Below are positions 8,810 to 22,086 of a DNA stretch of 64,000 bases, piece by piece (the stretch's first letter is position 1; every line of letters starts with the position of its first letter). The translations under genes were made by a program, and so were the position numbers. The DNA is taken from assembly GCA_024180945.1 (NCBI GenBank), contig JAKSGN010000003.1, positions 3,162,001 to 3,226,000 on the forward strand, given 5' to 3'. The stretch comes from Macrophomina tecta. Lineage: Eukaryota; Ascomycota; Dothideomycetes; Botryosphaeriales; Botryosphaeriaceae. The notes beneath the pieces are model-generated. The model had not been told where the DNA came from. It ran no database searches and saw only the letters and a program-made list of their open reading frames with translations.

Positions 8810-11800
8810 ATGGCCCCCGCCAAGTACCAGAAGCCTCCCCAGGCCCCGCCGCTCTTCACCCACACCCCGGACACCGTTCTCGAGCAGACGAAGAAGCTGG
8901 TATGGTCCCGGCCATGGCCCCTCCCCGAGCCGCTCACTCGACGCTGACTCCCCCCAGATCGCCAGGTCGCGCAAGATCCAGGATGACATCGTCAAGAACG
9001 TCACCCCGGAGAAGGCCACCTTTGGCAACGTCATGCTCCCCGTCGCCCACGATGACAACAAGATGGGCATCGAGTCGCACATTCTCGGCTTCTACTCCGC
9101 CGTCTCCACCGACAAGGCCCTTCGCGACGCCTCAAACGACGCCGAGTCGATCATGGACAAGTTCAGCATCGAGATGAGCATGCGCGAGGACTACTTCAAC
9201 CTCGTCGACGCTGCGCTCAAGAAAAACGAGAACCTCGACCCGGAGTCGAAGCGTCTCCTGGAGAAGAATCACAAGAGCTACGTCCGCAACGGTCTTGGCA
9301 TCCCCGCTGGCCCCAAGCGCGACCGCTTCAAGGAGATCAAGGACCGGCTGAGTGAGATCAGCATTGCCTTCCAGAAGAACCTGAACGAGGAGAACGGCGG
9401 TATCTGGTTTACTCCCAAGGAGCTCGACGGTGTACCTGAGGATGTCGTCTCCAATCTGGAGAAGGGCACCGGCGAGAACGAGGGCAAGGTCCGCTTGACC
9501 TTCAAGTACCCGGATCTGTTCCCTACGCTTAAGTATGCCAGCAACACCGACGTTCGCAAGCAGCTCTTCACTGCCAACGAGAACAAGTGCAATGACAACG
9601 TTGCCCTGTTCCGCGAGGCCGTCATTCTCCGCGATGAGGCTGCTCGTCTCCTGGGCTACAGCAACCACGCCGAGTTCCGCATCGAGGATAAGATGGCAAA
9701 GACCCCCAAGACCGTGAACGACTTCCTCGGCGACCTGCGCGAGCGTCTGGCGCCTGGCGGTATCGAGGAGATTGCGAAGCTCAGGGACCTGAAGAAGCAG
9801 GATGTCGAGAGCCGTGGCGAGAAGTTCGACGGCCACTACTACCTGTGGGATCACCGCTTCTACGACCGTCTCATGCTTGAGAAGGACTACCAGCTCGACC
9901 AGAACAAGATCGCTGAATACTTCCCCCTTGGTCCCACCATCCGTGGCATGCTTCAAATTTTTGAGGAGCTCTTTGGCTTGGTCTTCGTCGAGGTCACTGG
10001 CGAAGACCGCAACAAGATTTCCGAGACTGGCAAGGGCGATGACATCGTCTGGCATGAGGATGTTCAGGTCTTCAGCGTCTGGGATGATGAGGGCGAGGGT
10101 GCTGGTTTCGTTGGCTACCTATACCTGGATCTCTTCCCTCGTGAGGGCAAGTACGGACACGCTGCCAACTTCAACCTTCAGCCCGGCTATATCGATGAGA
10201 ATGGCAAGAGGCGATACCCCGCCACGGCCCTTGTGTGCAATTTTTCAAAACCTACCCCCAAGAAGCCTTCTTTGCTGAAGCATGATGAGGTGGTGACGCT
10301 TTTCCACGAATTGGGCCATGGCATTCACGACTTGGTCTCTCGCACTACTTACTCGCAGTTCCACGGCACCAATACCGTCCGTGATTTCGTCGAGGCTCCT
10401 TCTCAAATGCTTGAGAACTGGTGCTGGACCCCTTCGCAGCTGAAGTCGCTTTCGCACCATTATTCCTACCTCTCATCTGAGTACAAGGCTGCTTACGAGG
10501 AGTCTTCCAACGGCGCGACCCAACCTGAGGAGCGAATTCCGGATTCACTGATTGACAGCTTGATCAACACGAAGCACGTCAACGATGCGCTCTTTAACCT
10601 GAGACAGCTGCACTTCGGCATTTTCGACATGACGGTGCACACCCCGAAGTCGCACGAAGATATCGAAGACCTGCCCCTAAGTGAGACCTATAACAAGCTG
10701 CGCAAAGAAATTTCTAAGATCGACGGTCCCGAGGTTCTGTCATCCACCGAGGACAAGTGGTCGTGGGGCAACGGTCAAGCAACATTTGGCCACTTGATTG
10801 GTGGATATGACGCAGGTTACTACGGTTACTTGAGGTGAGTTGTTCTCATAAGCCGCGATCCACTCATATCAGACCCTTTTCAGCTTCTGCATTCATATCT
10901 GCTTCCCATATACCCCTCGATCGCCTCTTTTGTTCTTTCATTTTGGTTTTTCATGCATATGCATCTCGTCGCACCAAACTACAATCCAACAATCCGGAAC
11001 GCGAGCGGAACCGCGTGGTTATGATGACAACGCTTCAACCAGCGGAGACCTCACCATGATGCATGCGTTTCCTACGTCAATCCTTCCCGGCCTCGTCTGG
11101 ATCCGATCGGATCCAGTTGCAACAACACGCGGCAGAGCATTGCCCGCACACACGTACAGACAGAAAAAACAGCTCCCGGGCAACAAGGCCGAAGCGCGGT
11201 GCAGACACGAGCCATGAAGAAGTCTTGGCACAGCTGCGCGTATGGTGTGCCTGTCCGTCTCCGCGACTAGGAGATGGACTGCTATTGGCCTGGGAGCTTC
11301 CTCCGGGAAGCAATCCTTCTTATTGGGACGTCTCTGCCTGCTCGCTTCTTTTCGGTCCTTCCAACTCGGTGGGTCCACCCGAACAAGGGCCATGTCCTGG
11401 CATCGAAATCTCTCGAATTCGATACCCGGACGACGGCACGCATCTTGGGCTCCACACGCCTCTGAACCCTGCTCACTTAGCCGAGTGAATGGGCCGACGG
11501 AAGACCGCTAGCTTGCGTTGACTGGCTGGAAATGCCAACCGATCCGACAAACACTAGCCGTCCCGCCATCCACCCGCGGCCTTCCCGGCTGAACGGCTGT
11601 GGCTGTGTTGCCATCTGCACCTCATTTTCCATAAACGGGCTTGCAGCGTAGGACTGGCCAGGATACTTCCGCGATAATGTCTGGTTACGTACTCATCGGT
11701 CATCCTACCGTCTATGGTTGAGCATGCACGCAACACGCTAACCCGAAGGCGCTTGGTTGCTCCGGAAGTGGTCAAACTAGACCATGACATCTCACGGATA

Positions 11801-12579
11801 CTGCATTTTTGTTGGCCAGTTGCAAAGGCGCCACAACGCGCACCTAACCGGCGTCACGTAGTTGCGCGACGTGCGCTCCCCGAATCCCCGGCCTCCTATG
11901 ACCTACGATCATTACCGACATTCTGGTCTTGTTCGCTGCAAACACCGCTTTCCTATGTGCAGGTCATGGGAATCTCAGATCCGCTTTTGCTTTGCATCTG
12001 ACACTATCTATGTCACTTCCAATCTATTCCCCACATGGCGCGGAGTACCCTCGCGCCTCGTAAAATCTCGCACTACAAGCTGTGCGCGCCCGGCTTGTTC
12101 CATCGTCACCGACGTTCCAGACTCCGGATGTCGTTTTCCTGCACTTTTGGTGCCGTCTGAGCAGCTCGTTCCGGAAAGAGACTGCTGCATTGGATCATGA
12201 TGATCCTACAGCGCTGTTATCACTGCTACGTGTCACATGGTGCCTCGCCTACGCAAGCAGATGTCCCTCTTGCTTGTCACTTATGATTCTGTTCTTGTTT
12301 TTCACGCTCATCACTCACATGCGCCCACGGTTACGTTATGGTCTTCGGTAAAAGCTCATCCGCTAACGACATGTTCGAAATCACAGTTCCCAAGTGTACT
12401 CCGCAGACATGTTCTACACTGTCTTTAAGAAGGATCCTATGAACGGAAAGGAGGGCAGGAGGTATAGGCACACCGTTCTGGAGAGGGGTGGCAGCCAGGA
12501 GGAGATGCAGACGCTCGAGGACTTCCTCGGCAGGAAGCCGAGCACGGAGGCTTTCTACAAAGAATTGGGTCTCTCGTAG
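8810..12579 (+). CDS. PRD1: M3 family zinc oligopeptidase (saccharolysin / PRD1 type)
   Basis: Exons 8810-8899, 8958-10834 and 12387-12579 give 719 aa, the normal length for saccharolysin/thimet oligopeptidase. The protein cleaves short peptides in the cytosol and, in yeast, in the mitochondrial intermembrane space. The zinc site HELGH lies at residues 480-484, with the third ligand Glu509 in FVEAPSQMLENW. The start ATG has a good context (gtcaccATGgcc) and begins MAPAKYQKPPQAPPLF. The first intron is 58 bp. The second runs 10835-12386 (1552 bp) with GTGAGT donor, CTAAC branch and CACAG acceptor; joining it restores YGYL-SSQVYSADMFYTVF in frame, the conserved end of the family. The frame upstream of the ATG is open and encodes a hydrophobic segment but contains no ATG, so I did not extend it. 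Confidence 0.95.
10835..12386 (+). other. 1552-bp intron of the M3 peptidase gene
   Basis: The borders are typical (TTGAG|GTGAGT ... GCTAAC ... CACAG|TTCCC), but it is about 20 times longer than the other introns in this window. No frame inside looks coding, and no clear terminal repeats are visible. It may hold a decayed insertion or a regulatory RNA; nothing identifies it. Confidence 0.8.
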
Positions 12580-13425
12580 ATAACTGATGTCGCCTTAGTC
12601 CGCAGGTCGAGGTTCGATGGTTGTGTTGAGGAGCACTGATCATGTATTAGTGTTTATGGGCGAGAACTGTCTATGCTGCATAGTGTATTGACTACATAAG
12701 AAATGGGGGGAAAAGAAATATCGCAAATCCATGGTGCTTAAGCGATGATGCATCCCCCTTACGAATATACATGACAATGTTTGCTAAATGAATTTCCATT
12801 CTTTTCTCACGCAGGTCCTGTATTCATTACTTCAGCACTTCATGGCAATCGAGAGCCTTGTGGTTTGCCTTATTTCGGCCAGGAGCAGCCGAATAGGCAG
12901 GAATCGCGCATAGCCAATGCATAGCCCTATCATCGCCACTGTGATACCATATTGAGAAATTTTCCCCGGGCAAATCATCCTGACGATGACCTGCTCGGCA
13001 ACTCAGCCCGAAAGAGCCCGAAAGGACCGAGACAAAAACCAGATACATTACGGGGTTTATATGGTGCGACGTGCATTCCGATCAATTCCTTCGGCGCCCC
13101 TTGCCCCGCCCCCGTCCGGGAGAGAGGTGTTCATGTCGACATCTGCACGTAAAAGCGGGGTTACTTTTCACTGCCCTTCTTTTTTTTTTTTTTTTTTTTC
13201 CTTTTTCTTCCCCGGACTTGAACAATGCTCTCTTTGCCTCCCTCGCCGCCGGAGGTCGTCCCGAGCGGGGGCGGTGGAGGTGAAGAAGGCATGACAAAAA
13301 GGCACTCCACAAAAACAAACAGGTGTGCAGCGTGAGAGGAAGCCCCGAGTTCACGCCGCGACGCTCTACGCTCTGTCTCACCTCCTTCCAAGATCTGATT
13401 GATGGGCTCCTGGGCCCGCTGGGCG

Positions 13426-13430
<5 letters not shown>

Positions 13431-13472
<42 letters not shown>
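13431..13472. repeat. (TG)21 microsatellite
   Basis: Twenty-one uninterrupted TG units, followed by a G-rich stretch. Translations across it (poly Cys-Val or Thr-His) are artefacts. Confidence 0.97.
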
Positions 13473-13478
<6 letters not shown>

Positions 13479-13794
13479 GGGTGGGGGGTTATTGTTGGTG
13501 GATGACGCTGACGCACATAATGATGGAAGAGGTTTTTGAGGGGAGGGGCAAATGGGAGTGCTGGGAACTGCACGTTCCCGCTTACTTCCTGGTCTTCTTT
13601 TGTTCATATGATCGTAGAGAAAAGAAGTGTGAGATCTTGTGTTACGTACGCCAGGGCTTTTCCAAGTTTTTTTTTTGTTCCTTAGTTTGCGTGCATTTTA
13701 TTGGTTGTTTCGCCATGTAGAGCATTGCTTAGTGAACCATCAGAAAGCTACTCCAGGATCCCCGGGATCCTGAAAGTGCGTGCGCTTATATTCC

Positions 13795-13818
13795 TTTTTT
13801 TTTTTTTTTTTTTTTTTT
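13795..13818. repeat. T24 homopolymer
   Basis: An uninterrupted run of 24 T in non-coding DNA; one of at least eleven such long A/T runs in the window. Confidence 0.95.
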
Positions 13819-15494
13819 GGGCTTCTCTCACGGGTCGACCTGCATCGGACGCGGGATGTAGCCCTCTCTCTTCCGACTGCATTATTGCATGCATGCACCA
13901 GCCACAGTGAGTGGGATCGCCATGGGCGCATCCGAGATGCCTATGCTTCGTTCGGAGGGTGGTCCGACGCGATGGTCGACCAATCATGAGCGGCGGAGGA
14001 GAGAGAGGTTTAAGTGTACGTCGAGGGAAGGTTGATTTCGCGAGGTTCGTGGTGTGTGCGTGGCATGACGACGGTATATTTGTTCTTGAGAATCTTAGAC
14101 ATGCGGAAAAGGGGTTGAAGGTGTGGATGGAGCCGTTGTTTCTTCAATTCGTGGCTGGTAGATTCCTACGGCTCGTGGGAATGTACAGTACATGCCTTGC
14201 GCACCTGCATCACCGTCATCTGTAGCTAGTGTGTAGACATCTATGGTGATTGTACGGGTAAACCGCTGTGATCTCGTTCTGCGCGTGTGGATGCGTTGTT
14301 TGCATCATTGCGGAACAGTTCTTGCATGATCGAGACTCCGCACACCGAACGATTGCTGGTCTTGGTATGTGCAATAAAGGAGACTTCTTATTTTGAAATC
14401 CGAGATAAACATGCACAAGGTCATCGTTGGTGCTGTTCGGAAGGTAGGAGATCACTGCGGCCATCACTGTAGTCTGCTCATCCCTGGAAAGGCTTGAGAG
14501 CCTTGCTATGACTAACGCCGAGTTAGTGATTACTGCAGTGACGCAGATCGCTTGGTTCCCCCATGCGGTATGTTAAATCACAGTGGACCCCTGTGCTTAA
14601 GGCTTGCGACAAAGGTGCACGTGAGTGGAGAGCACCGACCCGGGCGATCGGTCTACAGTCGTTGGTTCGATGGTCGAGTCTGTAGTAATGTAGAACTCAT
14701 CAGAACAACAGGTAAGCCATGGATCACGAATGGAGCGGCTTGATCGTTCGCGTAAAGGAGTCGGGAAGGCGCGTGTAAATGGGTTTTGGGAGTGAAATGC
14801 GTGGTACAGATGGCGGTAGACACTTCACAGGCTGTGACGTGGCCCTCCACGATCTTCGGTGCCTCAGATGTCAAGCATATTTGACTCAACATGCTCTTCC
14901 AACGATGCATATTGGTAGTTCATCAGGCCCAACGATGGCGCCCATCATCATTGGGACGCAAAATGGACATCTACGCTATCCCCAGTTCCAGTCGCTCAGC
15001 CGCTCCACTCAACCACGCGGGAGGCGATCGCCTCGGCCGAACGTGAGTGATTCCAAATGCCCATGCCTCCGAACCTTTACGAAAATAATCTACACACGTC
15101 AAAAACAGGACCATCGACAGCTATCTATCCGGGCATCCACCATCCTCTCTGAGGCAGGCGCCCAGGCCGCTGTCACTCCGTATTTGGAGAGATGCCCTTC
15201 CCTCGCCTCCGTCCTTTCAACTCCACCTCGGACATTACGGAAATAACTTCCGAATCACCGTTCACGGCAGTTTCGTTCTTTCCCCCTCCCGGCGCTGGAA
15301 AACGGGTGACAAAAGGCCTCCTTCGTGGCTGAGACTTAAGCCTCCGACAGATCACCAGCTTTGACTTTTTTTTTACATCGCCTTGTCGTGGTGTTTCTGC
15401 TTGCTGAGTGGGGTGCATTGTTGAGAGTGGCCGCAGATGAGGTCTTTTTCGCCCACGTACCCGGGAGACGATCGCAGGAAACGAGGCCTATTCC

Positions 15495-15514
15495 AAAAAA
15501 AAAAAAAAAAAAAA
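15495..15514. repeat. A20 homopolymer
   Basis: An uninterrupted run of 20 A followed by an A-rich GAAAAGAAAAAA tail in non-coding DNA. Confidence 0.95.
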
Positions 15515-18500
15515 GAAAAGAAAAAAGGGATACACGGTGCATACCCACCGGTGACAATCCCTCGGATGTGGGAATGACCGAGGAGAGACACCCGCTGTTG
15601 GTTCCGCGGAGAATGCTCCTCGGCGTTCCGGTGCCACACGACCTTAAGTACCCCCCCACGAAGACCGATAGCTGCACATGCGGGCTGTCGCGTACGCCCC
15701 GCCCAGGCGTATGCGATGGGAAACCAAACGGCGGATGCCGTTAGCGTTTCATTGACTGTCCACCCACTTTGATCAAGCCGCCAGTGAAACGCAGTAAAAC
15801 ATGGCAGTAGTTCTTTTTGCCGCAGTCAACGCCCCAGCAAGTCCGGCTCGGACTAGAGGAGGGGTGCAAGGGGGAAATAAAAAATGAAAAAGCAAAAGTT
15901 GATCTCATGCATAATCACAGCTCAGATCAACCCCACCTCCTTTACCAGCCAGGACCCTTGCAATGGAGGGACAATCTTGTCCTGCAAGATCTAATTATGA
16001 CGGCGAGTGAGCAGGGTCGCTTGCGGTGGATAGCCGTTCCGAGGTACATATGTGATACGACTTGATGATGTCGTTCGCCTAGTTCAGCCGCAGGTAGGCC
16101 CGCACATGCCAAGAGAGACTGGAGGGGTGAACAACGCCATTATGCTACCATCCGTTCCACTGTTCCCGAGAAGCCGTAGAGCCACCTAGTCTCCGGGCGC
16201 CTTTGTCCATGCATCATTCATATTAGCGCTGCATTCGCTGCGGTAGTGGACGGCTTGATAGGTACTAAGTGACCTGAGGCTAAAGGAATAATGAACGAGT
16301 CCATTATGTGCGTGCTTCAGATGCGCCAACGGAATACAAGCATGCAGACAGAAAGGTAACATGTTGATTACTTTCGTACGGCTCGGGGGATGCTTCTCTC
16401 CTTTATGAGTAAGTCAGAGTGACATTAAATTCTCCATGTTCCACAACAGCGCCAAGCAAATCTGTCGGAGTTGTGAGGAAGCAGAGAGCAATGTGATGTG
16501 TCGAAGTCTGTCTCCGCGAAGATGACTGAGATCGCGATCTTCATGTGACAATGCTCGCTCGTGTCAGATGTCTTGCTATTTTCGGCAGATCCGGTTGTGA
16601 CAAAAGTTCGAGTCTTGGAATTCAACCGCAGAGAAGCGAGCTAACTGTGAATCGGCAAGTACCAAGTTGATGTCTTTGCCGACGATCCGAGCTGCGCCTC
16701 TGCCGTGTCCAGATTAATTAATTTGGCGCAAATTGTGCGCCATATGTGTGTTATGCATGCAGCGCTCTGCTTTCGCGGTTGGTAGAAAGAAGCACGTTGG
16801 GGGCAATTTGAAGCATTGTGCAGGCGGAAACGGCTGTGTGTATCCCGTTTGTAGTGCTAGAATCGGTAGCAAGCGGAGATGAAGTAGTTGACTTCGGATG
16901 ACGTTTCGGTCTAGTGTGTCTTTGTTCTCCGTAAAACGAATATCGGTAGGTGGACAGGCCATATTGCTGCAGGGAAGAAGATGTTTCAATGGCTAATGTT
17001 GCGTGCCAGCAGTCACACCCCGTCCATCCCTTTGCAGATATTATCTACACGCAATTTGACAAGGAAGGAATGTGTAGACAGTCGAGCAGATCTGATGCAT
17101 CAAACTTACGATTCTCGCCGGAGGGATCAAGCAGCTGGTGTAATTTCCATGCTGGATGGTGCACCGAGCAAAAAGAAAAGCAAACTTCGTCACTCAACTT
17201 CTTTCAGTTCCTACGCAGTTTCTGGTAACACGGCGTCCAAGCCGCTCCATGAGCCCATCTCCCGCCGCAAAAGAACGCGCTAAAGAGAAATAGATACAGC
17301 AGTAGTCGGTAAGTCGGCCGTGGTTTCGGGATCGATCTTCAGACCCCAGTCATGCAGTCAAGCGGGGCGTTGAAATCGGAGAATGCGAGACGGGCGTATG
17401 GCTTTCACAGGCCGCGCAAAGTCGCGTGTTCGCCCATATATTCGAGTCGCAGTCCCACAAATTTACGCTTAAAGCGCATAGGCTTGCCGCTTGCAGTAAA
17501 TGGTCATGTCCATGCCGAAGCGGAGAGTCTTCGAACTAGCGGTCTGGAGGAAAAGCAGCACATTTTCGCCGTGCGTGGTACACGAACCACTATTCCCCAG
17601 CATGATGACCATGGTCTGGCTGAGCGCGAGAAGACTGCAAGGCAGGCAGCACGGAGTCGTTGTTGCACAACCATGCGCCTATGGCACTGGATTCTCGCAC
17701 CTACCGCAGTACGTGCCGGAAACGTTCAAGGTGCTTATGCGCCTGCCTGATGATGAGATATGTATCGACGTGATAAGATGCGCCCTCAAGCATTCGGATA
17801 AACTCTGCAAGATGTGTTGCTTAGAGTCGTTGTGAGGCAGTCCGGATCAGTAACACGGCCCCTGACCGAACACTTGTTGGGCAAAGCGGCTGCTGCAGGA
17901 TCCTGAAAGAACTATTCTGGTAGGTGGATGCAAGGCTCGGCTCGTCTTGTGCGACATTGGGTGGATTGTGATGCAATATCTTCAGGAGAGGGGAAGCCAG
18001 GAGGGGTATGCATACAGCCCTGGGCCTAGGCAGATACCACGTCTTTGGCTCGCAACGGGAGATCAGAGGGTGGAGATAAGTATGGTACTGCAACAGGTCC
18101 GGCTCCTGGATAAAGCAGCAATGGAGCATGCGCAGAGTGGAGTGAAGTGCAAGTAAAGTCGACATAGAGTGACGGAAGAGGGGACCAATTGCCTTGCAAC
18201 CTGGTATCATAGCCGGCTCTTGCGGCTAGGACAGCACTCACATTTCAGAAGGCGCAATACGCGCTTCTGGGTGTTGCATAACGCGCATCGAAATTTCTTC
18301 AAGATGAGCGGAGGTGGAGCATGGGCGAGAATATGCGTGTGGGCTCAGTCATTAGCAGGGCCGAGAGCCACGGCCGTGGGGTGGAGGAAGTATTCTCTGC
18401 GCGTGGCTCGCAGCCGAACCAAAGGCGCGTGGGCAGATCGGCGGCGCGCCGTGATCCGCGGCGGGAATAACGCGGACAGCATGCCGGACGCGGAGTAGCG

Positions 18501-19804
18501 GGTAGGGACGCAGGCACAGGGTGCAGTGCCAGTGTTGGACGGGCGGAACATGGCTGGAGTGGTGCGGTGATGGCCAGCGCCGGTGCTGGTGGTGAGCGAT
18601 GAATGCTGAACGCGTTGCTGCTGCTGCTCCTGCGAAGGAATCCATGTCGGCGTGATGCGAACTGAGCAGGAGGCCGGGGGGCACAGACAGCAGGGAGCGG
18701 GAGGCAGTTCAGCGCCCGGCGGGACGAGGAAGATGTCCCGTCATGCGGCGTCGAGGTGATGTACCATGGAGCTTGGCGCACCCCGTTGGCTATGCTGCAG
18801 CTCGCTCTCCTTGGCATCAGGGGCCCGGTCCGACGTCAGCCATGCGCGCATGCAGACGTCAACCGCCTTGCCAACGACAACCGCCGGGCACGCCTCCGAG
18901 GCCGTCGCAGCGCTTGCCCTATAACCGCGCAAGGCGGTGCGGTCCGCAATGGCGCGCGTCGCCACGAGGCGATGCTCAGGGTGCGAGAGCCTTGATGCAG
19001 AGATTTTCGTCGCCGCAGCGCCCGGCTGGTTTCTTTTGGCGGCGCCGGTGGAACCCAGCTGGGCGCGGCAGTTGAGTCCATTAGCGTGGTAGGGCGGGGA
19101 GAGGGCCCGCGCCGGATCGAGATGCTGATTGCCCTTTGAGACGACGCGTGAGATGCGAAGTGCGACAGCCCTTCCCCCGCCGCTCTCGCATGCACCAGAG
19201 GCCTGTGGCTGGATGCCGCCGCAGGGGCTTCATCCTTACCCACCGCTCACAAGCCTCTTCTACCTGCCGAAACGTTCCTTCCGCGCCCGTGCCGAGAGGT
19301 GCACACTGGCCGTGAGAAACCTCCGCCGGTGCAGCGCCCGATAGCACCGTCCCCAATATCCCTTTGCAAACCGGTGACGCTTGACCCAATCGAAATAGTC
19401 TCGGTCCGTTCCATCTGCTTTAGGCATATAAATCTTGCGCCCTGAATCTGTCCCGGGACTCCCGTCTTTTTCCCCCGGCCTTCTTGCTTTTAGGTCACGT
19501 GAGGCTCCGCGGAGGTCGCTCCTCTTCCCCGGCCTTTCGTCACATTTGCCTGCTCGAGCGACTGGGAATTGATTCCGGTCCTGGCCTTCGCCGTGTGCAC
19601 GTTGCGGCTGATATAAGGGCCCAGAGCATCCTGAAACTTTCCCACAGCCGGCCTGACCCATAATTCCTGTCAGCAACGTCACGCCCAACCCGATTGTTGC
19701 TTCTGTCTTCTCTCTCCTCCGCGCTGGGACGTTCATCTTCCCGATCATCGTGGACGGGCTGTCGATTTGGCGATTCCGTCCTCCCCCCAGGCTCCGAAGC
19801 CGCT

Positions 19805-22086
19805 ATGGCCGCCTTCCGTGAACTGCGCCCCTCCTCCGACCACGTCAACTCTCCTGAGGCCCAACCCTTGTCAGCAGCCAGCAGTGAGGCTGGCGGTATT
19901 GTTGAGCCGCAGCACACCAACCCCGCCAGGGTGAGAAAGCGGCGTGCTCCAACTCATGTGTCTCAGAACGCGTGTACCAACTGCAAAAGAGCTCGCGCAA
20001 AGGTAAGCATGCCACCCAATCCCACTTGATCCGCAGCGCAGCCGCCATACTGATGCATATCCTCCCCTCAGTGCGATGGGCAGGAACCGGACCCTTGCAC
20101 GAGATGCGTCATGCGCGAATTGGGTGATCAGTGCCACTACGAGGTGCATGTCAAGACAGCCAAGGAAGAGATGGTCCGGAGGATCAAGAGCCTTGAACAG
20201 CAGAATGCCGAACTCCAGGGGTCTGTCAGAGAAAAAGATGGCCAACTCGAGGTAATCTTTGATGCCTTGAAGAGCAGCGAGCGCGGTCCGGAAGCGATCG
20301 CAAGGTTACGTGCAGGTCAGCCATACCGAGAGCTCGTTGCGTGGCTCGGCGGCCCTCCCGTGGGCGCTATAGGAAGCCTTTCACCGGGATCCGAGACAAG
20401 ATTGGTAGATATCGCTCAAGACTACGACGATTCGATGCGAATGGACACCGGCTCGTCGTCTCCCGAGGCCGACACTCGTACACGTTGGTCTTTTGCCAGT
20501 CCCCAAATAACGGATCATCTGATTGCCCTCTTCTTTACCTGGGTCCACCCCGTCCACATGTTGTTCAGCGAATATTACTTCATGAAGAGCTTCAGCGATG
20601 GTGATCGCAAGTACTGCTCGCCTGCACTCGTCAATATGATGTGCGCCATGGGTTGCTTTTACTACGTTGGCCAGAGCGGAGATGAGACGCAAGCAAAAGC
20701 TCTCCAAAGACGATTCTGTGAGAATGGTCTTGCGGAGGTTGCTAAAGAGGAATCTGGGTCATTGACGTTCGCTACCACATACGCTCTTCTTTTCCTGGTC
20801 GAGCTTGGTTGCAACCAGGCCCGGAAAGCATCATCACACCTCCGTTTGGCCGCCGAAAGCTTGGTTGCGCTGGACAGAACTCCTTACACCCCAGCGGCGG
20901 TTCAGGTGACTTCAAGGGGAATCCATGCCCTCAGCGCGTATGTTCAAGCCGTTGCCAGCCCTAGAAACCGGAGCTGATTTGAGAGTATAGCCTTTGGGCG
21001 TCATTGACCTACCAGAGACCAGTGTCAGCACCAGCCTTTCCGATGAAGAGCCCCCTGCAGACAAATAAGTTCGATGCGTACTGGCAGCCGTACCGATACT
21101 TCCAGGACAAGTCCACCCAACAAGTGCCGAGCCAAGCGATGGCAACGGCTGAAGAGATGGCGAAACTCGGTCAGATCATACACGAAATGGCAGGTATGTA
21201 CTGTGGACGTAATGAGACCGTAACGGCGCGTGCGGTGATCCACCTTTACTACCGATTCCTTGATTGGAAGCGGAGTCTCCCTCTTCCACTGGCGGTCACG
21301 AGCGATGGTGTCACTCTATCGCATCCATTGCCTCATGTGCTCTCTCTCCAGTAAGTCAATGCTATTGGCAAAGGGTCAACAAATAGCTGCTGATGGAAGA
21401 CTAGTGTCCACTATCATGTCGCCCTGTGCCAGCTTTTCCGCCCTATCCTCGAGATCGAAAGCCTTCCGGAGGCGACGCGGGCACATCTCTCCGATCTCAC
21501 CGTCCAAAGTTCGCTGGATGGCTTACAGCTACTCGAACGGTATAGGAGCCTGTATACCAATCGATACCAAAATCCGCTGCTGGCCTTCTGTGTCGTGCAC
21601 ATCTGCGAGACGCTGGTACGAGTGGGTGCAAGTACCAGGAACGAGCAACAGCGAGCCGTGCGATTTGCCTTCGAAGCCACTCACGAGGCGCTGGCCGGCT
21701 TTGCCTATGTCGGCCCGCTGCAGTACATGTTCCTCCAGACGGCAAGAGGGGAAGGTTCTGGACTTCCAGACGACATCGAGCAGCTAATGAGCGGGCGAGA
21801 AGTATATGGACCCGAGGAGATGCTCGACGCGTGTGAAAGAGTGGCGTTCACACAGCCACATAAGATGCTTCCAGACCAGGTAGCCCGGAACCTGGGGATG
21901 GACTTCGAACGAGACTGGAAGCAATTCATCGAGACGCATGGAGCGGGGGCCGGCAGCCAACCGGGCGGCAGGGTGGCACGCCAAGGTACAACGGTGGAGA
22001 CAGGCCGGTCGGATTCGAACAGCAGCAGCGCATCAGGCGGCAGCAGCGCGCGGTCGATGCATATCAATTCGGTGGTGAATCCTTGA
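19805..22086 (+). CDS. Zn2Cys6 transcription factor with fungal-specific TF domain
   Basis: Exons 19805-20002, 20072-20937, 20991-21350 and 21405-22086 give 701 aa. The binuclear zinc cluster has Cys57, 60, 67, 75, 78 and 87 (C-X2-C-X6-C-X7-C-X2-C-X8-C), followed by a short coiled-coil linker (KEEMVRRIKSLEQQNAELQG). The middle region matches the fungal-specific transcription factor domain: SPALVNMMCAMGCFY, then after the third exon join ALSALWASLTYQRPVS, then LPHVLSLHVHYHVALCQLFRPIL across the last intron. The C-terminus is Gly/Ser-rich. The layout resembles NirA-like regulators of nitrogen assimilation, but that resemblance does not set its targets. Introns are 69, 53 and 54 bp with GTAAGC, GTATGT and GTAAGT donors. 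It stands alone, with no cluster of metabolic genes beside it. Confidence 0.92.

Larger units (their letters stand above)
12580..19804. other. Gene-poor region of about 7.2 kb
   Basis: No gene can be supported between the M3 peptidase and the Zn2Cys6 gene. There are several frames of 60-170 codons, but none has recognisable motifs, and most overlap on both strands or run through simple repeats. It contains T20 (13180-13199), T24 (13795-13818), A20 (15495-15514) and a TG microsatellite. GC rises from about 18.2 kb on, which probably marks the promoter and leader of the regulator gene. Confidence 0.5.

Noticed and set aside
9132..10055. Long minus-strand frame inside the M3 peptidase gene
   Set aside because: It is the mirror of a GC3-biased coding strand; the plus strand encodes a full conserved enzyme.
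13430..13573. Frames over the TG microsatellite
   Set aside because: The peptides are pure dipeptide repeats caused by the microsatellite.
14951..15340. Possible two-exon small gene starting MDIYAIPSSS with a GTGAGT...ACAG intron
   Set aside because: Splice signals are acceptable, but the protein has no recognisable features and lies in a gene-poor region; there is not enough to call it.
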